Of a stretch of 64,000 bases of DNA, positions 55,975 through 64,000 are shown piece after piece; position 1 is the first letter of the stretch; the number at the start of each line of letters is the position of its first letter. Below the pieces are notes generated by a model. It was not told where the DNA came from, ran no database searches, and worked only from the letters and a program-made list of their open reading frames with translations. The DNA is from an uncultured Verrucomicrobiota bacterium (GTDB lineage: Bacteria > Verrucomicrobiota > Verrucomicrobiia > Limisphaerales > UBA9464): positions 186,001 through 250,000 of the forward strand of contig CAIVQH010000019.1 of NCBI GenBank assembly GCA_903907995.1, given 5' to 3'. A program made the position numbers and the translations under genes.

Positions 55975-57783
55975 ATGCAAACCGCCACGACCCACGCACC
56001 CGCGCATGGCCACGATCATGCGCACGCGCATGAGCACCACGAGCCGGGCTTCTTCTCGAAGTACATCTTTTCCACCGACCACAAGGTCATTGGCATCCAG
56101 TACGGCATCACCTCGCTGCTGTTCCTCTTCTTCGGCTTTTCGCTGATGATGGCGATGCGCTGGCAGCTGGCGTACCCGGGCAAGGCGATTCCGGTGGTGG
56201 GCGAGCTGCTCCGGAAGGTCCTCGGCGATGAAATGGCCTCGGGCGGCGTGATGTCGGCCGACCTTTACAACTCCTTTGGCGCGATGCACGGCACCATCAT
56301 GGTGTTCCTCGCGATTGTGCCGCTGGCCTTCGGCGCCTTCGGCAACTACGTGACGCCGCTGCAGGTCGGCGCACCCGACATGGCGTTCCCCCGGCTGAAC
56401 ATGGCCAGCTACCACATGTATTTCTGGGGTGGCGTGATCATGCTCGCGAGCTTCTTCACTCCCGGCGGTGCGGCGAAGTCCGGCTGGACGAGCTATTCGC
56501 CGCTGGCGACGCTGGCCGACACCAGCAACGTCATCAACGGCCAGACCATGTGGCTGCTCGGCATGGTGATGCTCATCACCTCCTCGCTGCTCGGCTCGGT
56601 GAACCTCATCACCACCATCATCCAGCTCCGGGTGAAGGGCCTGACCTGGATGCGCCTCCCGTTCTTCACGTGGGCGCAGTTTGTGACCAGCTTCCTGCTG
56701 CTGCTCGCCTTCCCGCCGCTGGAGGCCGCCGGCCTGATGCAGCTCGCGGACAACCTGCTCAAATCCTCGTTCTTTATGCCCACCGGTCTCGTGACCAGCG
56801 GTGGCATCGTGCCGGTGAGCGGTGGTGGCAACCCCTTGCTCTGGCAGCACCTGTTCTGGTTCCTCGCGCACCCCGAGGTGTACGTGCTGATCCTGCCGGC
56901 GATGGGCATCGTCTCCGAGGTCATCGCGAACAACACCCGCAAGCCGCTCTGGGGCTACAAGTCGATGGTGTACGCGTCGATGGGCCTTGGCTTCGTGTCC
57001 TTCATCGTGTGGGCCCATCACATGTACCTGACGGGCATGGGCACGACGATCTCGACCTTCTTCCAGACGACCACGATGATCATCTCGATCCCGTCGGTCA
57101 TCATTCTGACGTCGCTGTTCATCTCGCTGTGGGGCGGTTCCATCCGCTTCAACACGCCGATGCTCTTCGCGCTCGCGTTCCTGCCGATGTTCGGCATCGG
57201 CGGTCTCACCGGTCTGCCGCTGGGCTTCAACGCCTCGGACATCTACCTGCACGATTCCTACTACGTGATCGGCCACTTCCACTACGTGGTCGCGCCGGGC
57301 ACGATCTTCGCGCTCTTTGCGGGCGTGTACTTCTGGTACCCGAAGATCACCGGCCGCTTCATGAGCGAGATCCTCGGCAAGATTCATTTCTTCGGGTCGT
57401 TCGTGTGCATGAACCTGATCTTCTTCCCGATGTTCATCCAGGGTCTCCGCGGCATGAGCCGGCGCATGTATGACGGCGGTTCGACCTACTTCGGCAACGG
57501 CGTCGATCCCGGCGTGCTGAAGCTGAACGAGGGCATTTTGCACGCCGCCCTGGCGCTGGCCTTCTTCCAGCTGTTCTTCATCATCAACTTCTTCTGGAGC
57601 CTCTACGGCGGCAAAAAGGCCGAGTCCTCGAACCCGTGGAATGCCACGACGCTGGACTGGGCCACGCCGACTCCCGTGCCGCACGGCAATTTCGAGACCG
57701 CGCCGACCGTTTATCGCGGACCCTACGAGTACAGCGTTCCCGGTGCCGCGCGTGATTTCATCCCGCAGGACCAGAAGGACTGA
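55975..57783 (+). CDS. ctaD: Cytochrome c oxidase subunit I
   Basis: 602 residues. Contains low-spin haem a, haem a3 and CuB. Ligands are visible: His in GAMHGTIMVF, His and cross-linked Tyr in HPEVYVLILPAMG, the CuB His pair in VWAHHMYLTGM, and haem a3/a histidines in DSYYVIGHFHYVV. The His-rich N-terminus (THAPAHGHDHAHAHEHHEPG) may bind copper. A C-terminal extension follows the last helix. Confidence 0.97.
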   Translation: MQTATTHAPAHGHDHAHAHEHHEPGFFSKYIFSTDHKVIGIQYGITSLLFLFFGFSLMMAMRWQLAYPGKAIPVVGELLRKVLGDEMASGGVMSADLYNSFGAMHGTIMVFLAIVPLAFGAFGNYVTPLQVGAPDMAFPRLNMASYHMYFWGGVIMLASFFTPGGAAKSGWTSYSPLATLADTSNVINGQTMWLLGMVMLITSSLLGSVNLITTIIQLRVKGLTWMRLPFFTWAQFVTSFLLLLAFPPLEAAGLMQLADNLLKSSFFMPTGLVTSGGIVPVSGGGNPLLWQHLFWFLAHPEVYVLILPAMGIVSEVIANNTRKPLWGYKSMVYASMGLGFVSFIVWAHHMYLTGMGTTISTFFQTTTMIISIPSVIILTSLFISLWGGSIRFNTPMLFALAFLPMFGIGGLTGLPLGFNASDIYLHDSYYVIGHFHYVVAPGTIFALFAGVYFWYPKITGRFMSEILGKIHFFGSFVCMNLIFFPMFIQGLRGMSRRMYDGGSTYFGNGVDPGVLKLNEGILHAALALAFFQLFFIINFFWSLYGGKKAESSNPWNATTLDWATPTPVPHGNFETAPTVYRGPYEYSVPGAARDFIPQDQKD

Positions 57784-57821
57784 AGCCGCCGCCCCTACCT
57801 TAACCTTTTGACCATCAGTTC

Positions 57822-58676
57822 ATGGAAATCCCATATACGGTAAAACCCCGGCCCGACACGGGGCTCTACAATGCGAAGATCGGCATCTGGCTGTTCCTCG
57901 CCTCGGAAGTGATGCTCTTCGGCGCGCTCTTTTCCGCCTACATCCTGCTCCGCGTCGGCGCGCCCGACGGCTTCTGGCCGGATGTCCCGACCGCCTGGCC
58001 GCACGGCCTGCTGAACGTCCCGCTGGGCACGTTCAACACAGCGGTGCTCATCACCTCCTCAATGACCGTGATGATGGCGTGGACCGCGCTCAAGGAGAAC
58101 AATTTCGCCAAGTTCCGGAAGTTCATGACCGTGACGCTCCTTTGCGCCGTCCTGTTCCTCTGCATCAAGGGCTACGAATACAACGACAAGTTCACCCACT
58201 ACGTCATCCGCCTGAAGGATGGCTCGGCGCTGACCGGTCATTTGGAGATTAACGGTTCCAGCCCGCGTTTCTGGACCGAGGACACCCTGGCGGCGAAGAA
58301 GCTGGAGTCCGTCGAGGTGCTGCAGGACATCCCGACCGTGCTGCGCTATCCCTCGGGCTTCAAGCACGAGGAAGTGGCCCATGAGCCCGGTGAGCACCAC
58401 ATCAAGCGGGAGATCAAGACGGCGGACATCCAGAGCCTGCGCCCGTTCGTGCCGGCCACGGGGACGTTCTTCGCGGTCTATTTCACCATGACCTTCCTCC
58501 ACGCCCTGCACATCATCGGCGGCGTGCTGGTGATGGGCTACATGACCTTCGTCGGGGGCGGCATGTGGAAGACGGAACCCGAACGCTATACGAACCGCAT
58601 CGAGTCGGTCGGCCTGTTCTGGCATTTCGTCGATCTGGTCTGGATCTTCCTCTTCCCGGTCATGTACCTCCTCTGA
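57822..58676 (+). CDS. ctaE: Cytochrome c oxidase subunit III with an inserted soluble segment
   Basis: 284 residues. Helices are near 20-43, 68-88 and 100-117, then two more after about 210, with the family motifs IWLFLASEVMLFGALFSAY, ALHIIGGVLVMGY and FWHFVDLVWIFLFP. Between helices 3 and 4 is a hydrophilic segment of about 85 residues (from YVIRLKDGSALTGHLEING to HHIKREIKTADIQSLRP). This segment is much longer than usual and looks like a small beta domain. Confidence 0.94.
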   Translation: MEIPYTVKPRPDTGLYNAKIGIWLFLASEVMLFGALFSAYILLRVGAPDGFWPDVPTAWPHGLLNVPLGTFNTAVLITSSMTVMMAWTALKENNFAKFRKFMTVTLLCAVLFLCIKGYEYNDKFTHYVIRLKDGSALTGHLEINGSSPRFWTEDTLAAKKLESVEVLQDIPTVLRYPSGFKHEEVAHEPGEHHIKREIKTADIQSLRPFVPATGTFFAVYFTMTFLHALHIIGGVLVMGYMTFVGGGMWKTEPERYTNRIESVGLFWHFVDLVWIFLFPVMYLL

Positions 58677-58691
58677 CAAGCCAAGCTACCC

Positions 58692-59060
58692 ATGAGTGAC
58701 GCCACCCATACCCATACTTCCGAGACGGTCGCGGTTTCCGGCCATCACCGTACCCCGGGCGAAGAGCGCAAGGTTTACTTCACGGTCGCCGTGACCCAGA
58801 TCGTCTGCGCCGTGCTGACCGTGCTGGCCCGTTACTGGCAGCTCGACAGCACCGCGCTGACCATCGCGTTTGCGCTGCTGCTGCCCTGCATCAGCGCCAG
58901 CCTGGTCGCCTGCTACCTCATGCACATGCTGGAGCGCAAGGCGGTCTACATGTCCATGGCGCTGACGATCCCGTTCTTCATCGCGATGATCGCGCTGCCG
59001 CTGTGGAGCGACGGCAACCGGCCCAAGGGCTATCACCACGCCACCCACTATGTCCCTTAA
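58692..59060 (+). CDS. ctaF: Cytochrome c oxidase subunit IV family protein
   Basis: 122 residues with three membrane helices: VYFTVAVTQIVCAVLTVLAR, LTIAFALLLPCISASLVACY, and the subunit IV pattern YLMHMLERKAVYMSMAL leading into helix 3. A small accessory subunit of bacterial aa3-type oxidases. Starts 15 bp after ctaE. Confidence 0.88.
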   Translation: MSDATHTHTSETVAVSGHHRTPGEERKVYFTVAVTQIVCAVLTVLARYWQLDSTALTIAFALLLPCISASLVACYLMHMLERKAVYMSMALTIPFFIAMIALPLWSDGNRPKGYHHATHYVP

Positions 59061-59256
59061 GACTTTCCACATCGTCTTCATCACCGTGTGCGTGCTGCTG
59101 CTGCTCTTCCTCAGCGGATGGGCCTTCAGCAACAGCCGCCAGGGTGGCGGGACCTTGGACGCGGTCTGGGGTTCGCTGGCGCTCGCGACAGCGGTGGCGC
59201 TGGCGGTCTATGGCCAGCGCTTTTTGAAGCGGCTCAAACACATCAGCTTCCTGTGA
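59050..59256 (+). CDS. Small membrane protein of the cytochrome oxidase operon
   Basis: 68 residues, two membrane helices (IVFITVCVLLLLFLSGWAF and LDAVWGSLALATAVALAVYG). It overlaps ctaF by 11 bp and the next small gene by 4 bp (GTGA), so it is part of the translationally coupled operon. No named family recognised; possibly an assembly factor or accessory subunit. Confidence 0.75.
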   Translation: MSLKTFHIVFITVCVLLLLFLSGWAFSNSRQGGGTLDAVWGSLALATAVALAVYGQRFLKRLKHISFL

Positions 59257-59510
59257 AACGTCGTCTTTTACCCGTCTTGGCCGCGCTGGCGGCGTTCATC
59301 CCGCAGCACGCGCATGCCTGTGCCGCCTGCTTCGGCAAGTCCGACTCGCCGCTCGCCCTCGGCATGAACTACGGCATCCTGGCACTGCTGGCCGTCATCA
59401 CGATGGTGCTGTGCTTCGTCGCGAGCTTCTTTGTCTTTGTGGCGCGCCGGGAGGCCCGGTTTGTCGCCGAAGAGGCCGCCCAGCCGACCGAACCGACGCA
59501 ATCCCTTTAA
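59253..59510 (+). CDS. Small exported membrane protein with a CxxC motif
   Basis: 85 residues from GTG 59253. A signal peptide (LLPVLAALAAFIPQHAHA) precedes CAACFGKSDSPLALGMNYG, a membrane helix (ILALLAVITMVLCFVASFFVF) and a charged tail. The CAAC pair could bind copper or form a disulfide. It sits immediately before subunit II, whose CuA site needs copper loading, so an assembly role is possible (inference). Confidence 0.75.
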   Translation: MKRRLLPVLAALAAFIPQHAHACAACFGKSDSPLALGMNYGILALLAVITMVLCFVASFFVFVARREARFVAEEAAQPTEPTQSL

Positions 59511-59528
59511 TTTTCCCCGTCCCTTCCT

Positions 59529-60305
59529 ATGGATTTTTTCAAGTATAACATCCTGAGACTCCCGGAGGTCGCATCCGCCCATGGCGACCGCATTGACGAC
59601 CTGATCGTCTACGTCCACCTGCTGATGGCGGCGCTGTTTGTCGGCTGGCTCGCGTTCTTTGTCTTCGCCCTCCTCAAGCACCGCCGGGCGAGCAACCCCA
59701 AGGCCGACTACGTGGGCGCCCGCTCGCACTTCTCGACCTACGCCGAGGTCGGTGTGGCGGCCATCGAGGGCCTGCTGCTGCTCGGTTTTGCCGTCCCGCT
59801 CTGGGCCAAGGCCGTGGAGAAATTCCCCGAGGAAAAGGACGCGCTGGTGATCCAGGTCATCGGCCAGCAGTTCGCGTGGAACGCCCATTATGCCGGACCG
59901 GACGGCAAGTGGGGCCACCAGGACATCAAGTTCGCCAGCACCACCAACCCGTTCGGCCTGGATGCCGCCGACCCGGCGACCAAGGACGACGTGACCACGC
60001 TCTCCAACGAGCCCTTCCTGCTGCCAGTGAACAAGGAGGTCATCTGCAAGATCTCGAGCATGGACGTCATCCACAGCTTCAAGCTCCCCGTGATGCGCGT
60101 CACGCAGGACGCCATCCCGGGCATGAGCATCCCGGTCCACTTCAAGCCGACCAAGATCGGTGACTACACCATCACCTGCGCGCAGCTCTGCGGCAACGGC
60201 CACTCGAAGATGCGTGGCAATTTCAAGGTCGTGGACCAGGCCGCGTTCGACAAATGGTTCGCCGACAAGGCCAAGTCCGGCGCGGCGGGCGCCAGCTTCG
60301 AGTGA
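59529..60305 (+). CDS. ctaC: Cytochrome c oxidase subunit II
   Basis: 258 residues. Two membrane helices (about 28-48 and 72-92), then the periplasmic cupredoxin domain. CuA ligands are His in SSMDVIHSFKLP and the set CAQLCGNGHSKM (two Cys, His, Met). The aromatic region VIGQQFAWNAHY is the electron entry site. No fused cytochrome c domain is present. Unusually it follows subunits I, III and IV. A terminator follows. Confidence 0.96.
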   Translation: MDFFKYNILRLPEVASAHGDRIDDLIVYVHLLMAALFVGWLAFFVFALLKHRRASNPKADYVGARSHFSTYAEVGVAAIEGLLLLGFAVPLWAKAVEKFPEEKDALVIQVIGQQFAWNAHYAGPDGKWGHQDIKFASTTNPFGLDAADPATKDDVTTLSNEPFLLPVNKEVICKISSMDVIHSFKLPVMRVTQDAIPGMSIPVHFKPTKIGDYTITCAQLCGNGHSKMRGNFKVVDQAAFDKWFADKAKSGAAGASFE

Positions 60306-60326
60306 CCGGTTGAATTTATCATGGGA

Positions 60327-60355
60327 GGCCGCCGGAGTTTCTCCGGCGGCCTTTT
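60327..60355 (+). terminator. Rho-independent terminator after ctaC
   Basis: GGCCGCCGGAG (60327-60337) pairs perfectly with CTCCGGCGGCC (60341-60351) around TTT, followed by TTTTA. Ends the main oxidase transcript before sco. Confidence 0.92.
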
Positions 60356-60377
60356 ATTTTCGCGGGATAACTGACTG

Positions 60378-60992
60378 ATGGACCGTTTTCAAAAGATCGT
60401 GTGGGGAGGCCTCGTCGCCGCGCTGGTGGCGATTGGTGTGATTTATTTCCTGTCGGCCACGCGCCGCTCACCTCTGCCCGTGATCAGCCAGGTGCACCCG
60501 TTTGCCGCGACCAACCAGCTTGGTGAAGCGGTCGGTGCCGATGCGCTGCGCGGACATGTCTCGGTGGTGAACGTCATCTTCTCCCGCTGCCCCACGCAGT
60601 GCCCTAAGCTCACCCAGCAGATGGCGCGGGTGCAGGCGGCGGTCGGCCCCGGAGTGCGCCTGCTCACCCTCACCGCCGATCCTGGCTATGACACGCCGGA
60701 GGTGCTGAAGCGCTATGCCCAGCGCAATGGCGCGGACCCGGCGAAATGGTGGTTCCTCACGGGCAGCAAGGCGGAGATCTACCGGCTGGCGGTCAGCGAC
60801 CTGAAGTTCTCGGTGCTCGAATCCGCCAACCCCGCCGAGGCCAAGCTGGAGGATCTGTTCATCCACACCACCGACTTTGCGATCGTGGACCGGGCCGGAC
60901 GCCTGCGGACGGTCGTCCACGGTGAGGAACCGGATGCCCCCGCCCAGATCGTTGCCCTCGTGAAGCAGTTGCAGCGCGAAACCTCCCTATGA
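60378..60992 (+). CDS. SCO1/SenC family copper chaperone
   Basis: 204 residues. N-terminal anchor (IVWGGLVAALVAIGVIYFL), thioredoxin-like fold with the copper-binding CPTQCP and the distal His in EDLFIHTTDFAIVD. SCO proteins deliver copper to, or reduce, the CuA site of subunit II. Its stop overlaps the next gene (ATGA). Confidence 0.94.
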   Translation: MDRFQKIVWGGLVAALVAIGVIYFLSATRRSPLPVISQVHPFAATNQLGEAVGADALRGHVSVVNVIFSRCPTQCPKLTQQMARVQAAVGPGVRLLTLTADPGYDTPEVLKRYAQRNGADPAKWWFLTGSKAEIYRLAVSDLKFSVLESANPAEAKLEDLFIHTTDFAIVDRAGRLRTVVHGEEPDAPAQIVALVKQLQRETSL

Positions 60993-61435
60993 CCCTCGCC
61001 GACATTCCCGCCGTGAACGCCAGCCTCAACGGCCTCAGCGCCGTGCTGCTGCTCTATGGCTTCTACCACATCCGCGCCGGCCACAAGCTCGCCCACCGCA
61101 ACTGCATGATCGCGGCGTTCATCTCGTCGTCGCTGTTTCTGGGGTGCTACCTCTACTACCACTACCAGATGCAGCAGCAGTTCGGCCGGGCGCACACCAG
61201 CTTCACCGATCCGGCCTGGTTCCGTCCCATCTACCTCACCATCCTGTTCACGCACCTGCTGGGAGCCTTCGTCATCCTGCCGCTGATCTTCACGACCTTT
61301 TACCGGGCGATCCGCGGACAGTTCGAGCAGCACAAAACGATCGCGCGGGTGACCCTGCCGATCTGGCTCTACGTCTCCTTCACCGGCGTGCTCATCTATC
61401 TGCTGCTCTACCAGGTCTTCCCGCAGCGGAGGTGA
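60989..61435 (+). CDS. DUF420 family membrane protein
   Basis: 148 residues with four helices: LNGLSAVLLLYGFYHIRAG, NCMIAAFISSSLFLGCYLYY, the helix around ILFTHLLGAFVILPLIF, and LPIWLYVSFTGVLIYLLLY. Conserved histidines occur in the second and third helices. DUF420 genes regularly accompany Sco and cytochrome oxidase genes and resemble CtaM-like assembly factors. Overlaps sco by 4 bp. Confidence 0.9.
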   Translation: MTLADIPAVNASLNGLSAVLLLYGFYHIRAGHKLAHRNCMIAAFISSSLFLGCYLYYHYQMQQQFGRAHTSFTDPAWFRPIYLTILFTHLLGAFVILPLIFTTFYRAIRGQFEQHKTIARVTLPIWLYVSFTGVLIYLLLYQVFPQRR

Positions 61436-61492
61436 GCCTAGCCTGGCGGCCGATGGCGGTAATGGCGAGATGCCCGAATCGGGCTTTGCAGT

Positions 61493-63208
61493 TCACGGGT
61501 GGATGAGCCGGAAAAAGCTGTCCGTTTTTACCGATTCTAGGCGCACGCGGACTTGTCCATCCGCCTCAGTGGGTGGCGTCGCCACCTCTTGCCACGACCT
61601 ATTGGGCAAGGTGGTTTCGAGGGCTTGCAGTTTTAATCCCGTGAGCCCGGCGGCCCAAGTCAGTTCCAATGGTCCGCCCGCAAAGCGGCCATTCAGGCGT
61701 GGTGGAGTGACCTCGAAGGTCCATTCGGCATTGGCTGGCAGATAGGAATTGTCGCCGTACTGTTCGGCCCGGAGGGTGACCAGTCCGAGGTCGGTCAGTC
61801 TGACCCGGTTGTTCTCAATGTAGGCGGGACCGTTCAGAACGGAAAAGGTGAGCGGCAGTCTGCTCGAGGTGGTGACGGACGGGACCAATGGCTGGCCTGT
61901 GTAGGGAAACGTCAAGGGAAGCTGCCATTCCAGTGCTTGCGGCTGGCCCGCTCTCACCTTGAAAAATCGCAAACCGTAGCCTGCATCCGCCACTGCCATG
62001 AAGTCTCCCACCAGATGCAGCCCCAGGGCGTGCTGGGTTGCGAAGCCCCCGATGCGAACTAGGTTGGCGGGATTGCTCACGTCAATGGCCTGCACTCCGG
62101 CGAATCCGTCCGCCACGTAGGCGATGCTACCGACGACCTGCAGCCGATTGGCCGCACCCTCGCCCTCTCCGCGGAAAAACCGGCCCAGCCTGACTGGTTG
62201 GGTGGGCTTGCTTACGTCAATCACCTGCAAAGTATATGCGCCGTCGGCCACGTAGGCGGTGGTTCCTACCACCTGCACGTCGCTGGCAGTCCCGTCGGTG
62301 TCACACCCGCCAAGGAATACCGGGTTGGCGGGGTTGCTCACGTCGATGATCTGCAGGCCGGCGCCTGCCGCCGCCACGTAAGCCAGGTTTCCCACCACTT
62401 GGATGCCAACGGCCACGCCAAGGATGTCGGCGGAACCGAGGAGCACCGGTTGAGCGGGTTTGCTGACATCGAGGATCAGCAGGTCGTCCAAGACATCTGC
62501 CACATATGCCGTGGTGCCGATCACGCAGACACTGGTGCAGACGTCACCGGTGTCGAAGCCACCGAGGCGTGCCGGGTGATCTGGATTGCTCACATCAATA
62601 ATCTGCAAACCGGCGTATGCGTTGGCCACATAGGCCAAGTTGCCCACCACCTTCACGTCATACAACTGGCCGGTGGTCTTGAGAAAGCCGCGACTCGTGG
62701 GTTTGGCGGGGTTTTTGAGATCGACGATTTGCAAGCCGCCTCCGGTGGCCATGTAGGCGAACTGACCCACCACCTGCACTTGGTAAGCATTGTTGGTCGC
62801 GTATCTTCCCGCGTCCGTCAGAATTACCTGCGGCAGATTGAAGGTGTGCACCGCTCGTGCCGGCAGGTAATGTTCGTTGCCCGCTTGGGTAGCGGAGACG
62901 ACCACCTGCCCTAGGGCAGTTACCGTGATAATATCATTGGCAATCACGGCCGGGCCGGCTTCTACCTGCAGGATGGTGGGCAAGCCGCTGCTGGCGGAAA
63001 CGCTCAGTGGATACGGTGTATTCAGGCTCAATATGGCGTTAGTTGTTTCTTTCCAGACTAGGGTTTGGGGTGCCTGGCCCTGAAGCTCATCCGAGAGCGC
63101 CAGCCAGGTGACAGTCAAGAGAATACAGGCTAGTGGGTGCCGCAAGAGGCGGGGGAAGAACGCCGCTTTATCACCGGTGCGACTGAGGGGAATCGACGAG
63201 TGGATCAT
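61493..63208 (-). CDS. Secreted LVIVD-repeat protein
   Basis: 571 residues from ATG 63208-63206 (a GTG at 63232 is also open). After a signal segment (LACILLTVTWLALSDELQGQ) comes the same MBG/Ig-like module as in the 34026-38711 protein, then about seven LVIVD repeats (GLQIIDVSNPDHPARLGGFD and similar) forming a probable beta-propeller. A second MBG-like module follows, and a C-terminal domain ends SFFRLIHP. Probably extracellular; no enzymatic motif. Confidence 0.9.
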   Translation of the reverse strand: MIHSSIPLSRTGDKAAFFPRLLRHPLACILLTVTWLALSDELQGQAPQTLVWKETTNAILSLNTPYPLSVSASSGLPTILQVEAGPAVIANDIITVTALGQVVVSATQAGNEHYLPARAVHTFNLPQVILTDAGRYATNNAYQVQVVGQFAYMATGGGLQIVDLKNPAKPTSRGFLKTTGQLYDVKVVGNLAYVANAYAGLQIIDVSNPDHPARLGGFDTGDVCTSVCVIGTTAYVADVLDDLLILDVSKPAQPVLLGSADILGVAVGIQVVGNLAYVAAAGAGLQIIDVSNPANPVFLGGCDTDGTASDVQVVGTTAYVADGAYTLQVIDVSKPTQPVRLGRFFRGEGEGAANRLQVVGSIAYVADGFAGVQAIDVSNPANLVRIGGFATQHALGLHLVGDFMAVADAGYGLRFFKVRAGQPQALEWQLPLTFPYTGQPLVPSVTTSSRLPLTFSVLNGPAYIENNRVRLTDLGLVTLRAEQYGDNSYLPANAEWTFEVTPPRLNGRFAGGPLELTWAAGLTGLKLQALETTLPNRSWQEVATPPTEADGQVRVRLESVKTDSFFRLIHP

Positions 63209-63380
63209 ACTCCAGTGTGCTTTCAGTTTCACTGCAATTGCGAATAGCCCTTAAAATATGGGGCCTAGCATACGAAGGCGACAACTTCGTGCCGCCATCT
63301 GTTCGGCGTCGCGTCTTGTCATTATTCGTCATCAAGGAAACAGCCCAGAAATCCGCTAACCTAGGAGACTGTTTCATCCT

Positions 63381-64000
63381 GTGGTGTTTGTTTGGGCCAT
63401 TGCCGGGTTTGTGCTGGTGATCTGGTGGGTGTTGAGATTTTCCAACTTCCGTTGGCTCGCCCGCTCGCGCATGGCTTTGGCCAATGCGGCCACCTCGGGG
63501 TCGGTGGATGCCCGGATCGTGGATTGCGCCCATTGCGGCCAAAGTAACCGCCTGCGCCCCAGGACTGATCCTACCCGGTATCGCTGTGGCGCGTGCCAGC
63601 AGTCGTTGCCGAATCCGTTTGCCCCGCCACCCGCACCGCCGCCGACTCGGGCGCAGCCGGAGGTGTGGTTCCGGCCTTCCGGCCTCACCGGCGCACCCAA
63701 AAGACCCATCGTTTTCCGCGATCTTCAGCCCGAACAGCGTTCGGTCACGGCGGATGACGTGGCGGACGTGGTCGATGCCTTTACCGGCGAGGGGCTGAAG
63801 CCGGCGTTGGGGCTCTTCCAGTGCTTCCAGTGCGAAGTCTATTACCACCGGGCGAGCGTCGAGACGCTGAAGGCGGAAAATGGCGGCCAATGCGTGGCCT
63901 GCCTGAGCATTTCCATCCGGCCGGTAACGCTGACTTCGCCGCATCGCGGGTTTCGCTCCGCCACCGCCGAACCGCCGGTCCGCGCAACCTTGCCGGCGGA
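63381..64000 (+). CDS. Membrane-anchored protein with two zinc ribbons (runs off the right edge)
   Basis: An open frame of at least 206 codons from a GTG (63381 or 63384), with AGGAG 13-17 bp upstream. One membrane helix (WAIAGFVLVIWWVLRF) is followed by a first zinc ribbon (CAHCGQSNRL ... CGACQQSL), a Pro-rich linker and a second Cys set (CFQCEVYYHR ... CVACLS). C-terminal function cannot be seen. The opposite-strand frames here look like shadows. Confidence 0.72.
   Translation, partial: MVFVWAIAGFVLVIWWVLRFSNFRWLARSRMALANAATSGSVDARIVDCAHCGQSNRLRPRTDPTRYRCGACQQSLPNPFAPPPAPPPTRAQPEVWFRPSGLTGAPKRPIVFRDLQPEQRSVTADDVADVVDAFTGEGLKPALGLFQCFQCEVYYHRASVETLKAENGGQCVACLSISIRPVTLTSPHRGFRSATAEPPVRATLPA

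Noticed and set aside
55816-57684. 622-codon minus-strand frame opposite ctaD
   Set aside because: Shadow of subunit I, whose metal ligands are all present on the plus strand.

Overview
The window is high-GC bacterial DNA. It looks like a chromosomal segment of a Verrucomicrobiota member, most likely of the Pedosphaera/Limisphaera group (subdivision 3). This placement is an inference. It rests on very large secreted LVIVD/delta-60/Calx-beta/PA14 proteins, a PEP-CTERM-like protein, a DUF1080 (3-keto-disaccharide hydrolase) protein, a DUF5069 protein, a Sco/DUF420/cytochrome oxidase cluster, and many intergenic hairpins built from short reiterated words. No rRNA, insertion sequence, prophage or CRISPR array was seen. 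One tRNA gene (Tyr) and one SAM riboswitch were found.

Layout. 1-5 kb: a cytochrome c/sugar dehydrogenase fusion, a PhzF-like protein and a Tat-exported protein. 4.5-9.2 kb: a succinate dehydrogenase operon read leftward (sdhC, sdhA, two foreign-looking genes, sdhB). The foreign pair is a 188-residue unknown and an ORF6N protein whose gene carries an array of in-frame palindromes. 9.3-16.2 kb: HAD phosphatase, CAP-domain protein with 213-bp repeats, NAD(P)HX repair enzyme and an NtrC-type regulator. 16.4-20.6 kb: a DksA-like protein lacking the zinc cysteines, L33, S18, then znuA-znuC-znuB and a Fur/Zur-type regulator. 20.7-29.4 kb: two esterases, PEP-CTERM and DUF5069 proteins, aldehyde dehydrogenase, glycogen synthase, XerC. 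29.5-32.2 kb: tRNA-Tyr, then a SAM riboswitch heading a threonine-synthase-like gene, two ThiS/MoaD-like sulfur carriers and a NIL-domain protein. 32.3-46.1 kb: HU, HisS, a roughly 1560-residue secreted repeat protein, MFS transporter, FdhD, DUF1080, EamA transporter, YdcF-like protein, response regulator. 46.1-52.8 kb: S20, MscS, EutC, lumazine synthase, Gcr-type membrane protein, OmpA-like protein. 52.9-61.4 kb: an aa3-type cytochrome c oxidase cluster (cupredoxin-like protein, CtaA, CtaB, subunits I, III, IV, two small membrane proteins, subunit II, Sco, DUF420). 61.5-64 kb: a second LVIVD protein and the start of a membrane/zinc-ribbon protein.

Most noteworthy: (1) the SAM-riboswitch operon, whose content suggests homocysteine/methionine synthesis from O-phosphohomoserine with a protein thiocarboxylate as sulfur donor; (2) the palindrome array inside the ORF6N gene, which sits inside the sdh operon; (3) a family of intergenic hairpins made of tandem short words and their complements, recurring with the same word at separate loci; (4) a possible zinc-sparing module next to the zinc uptake operon.
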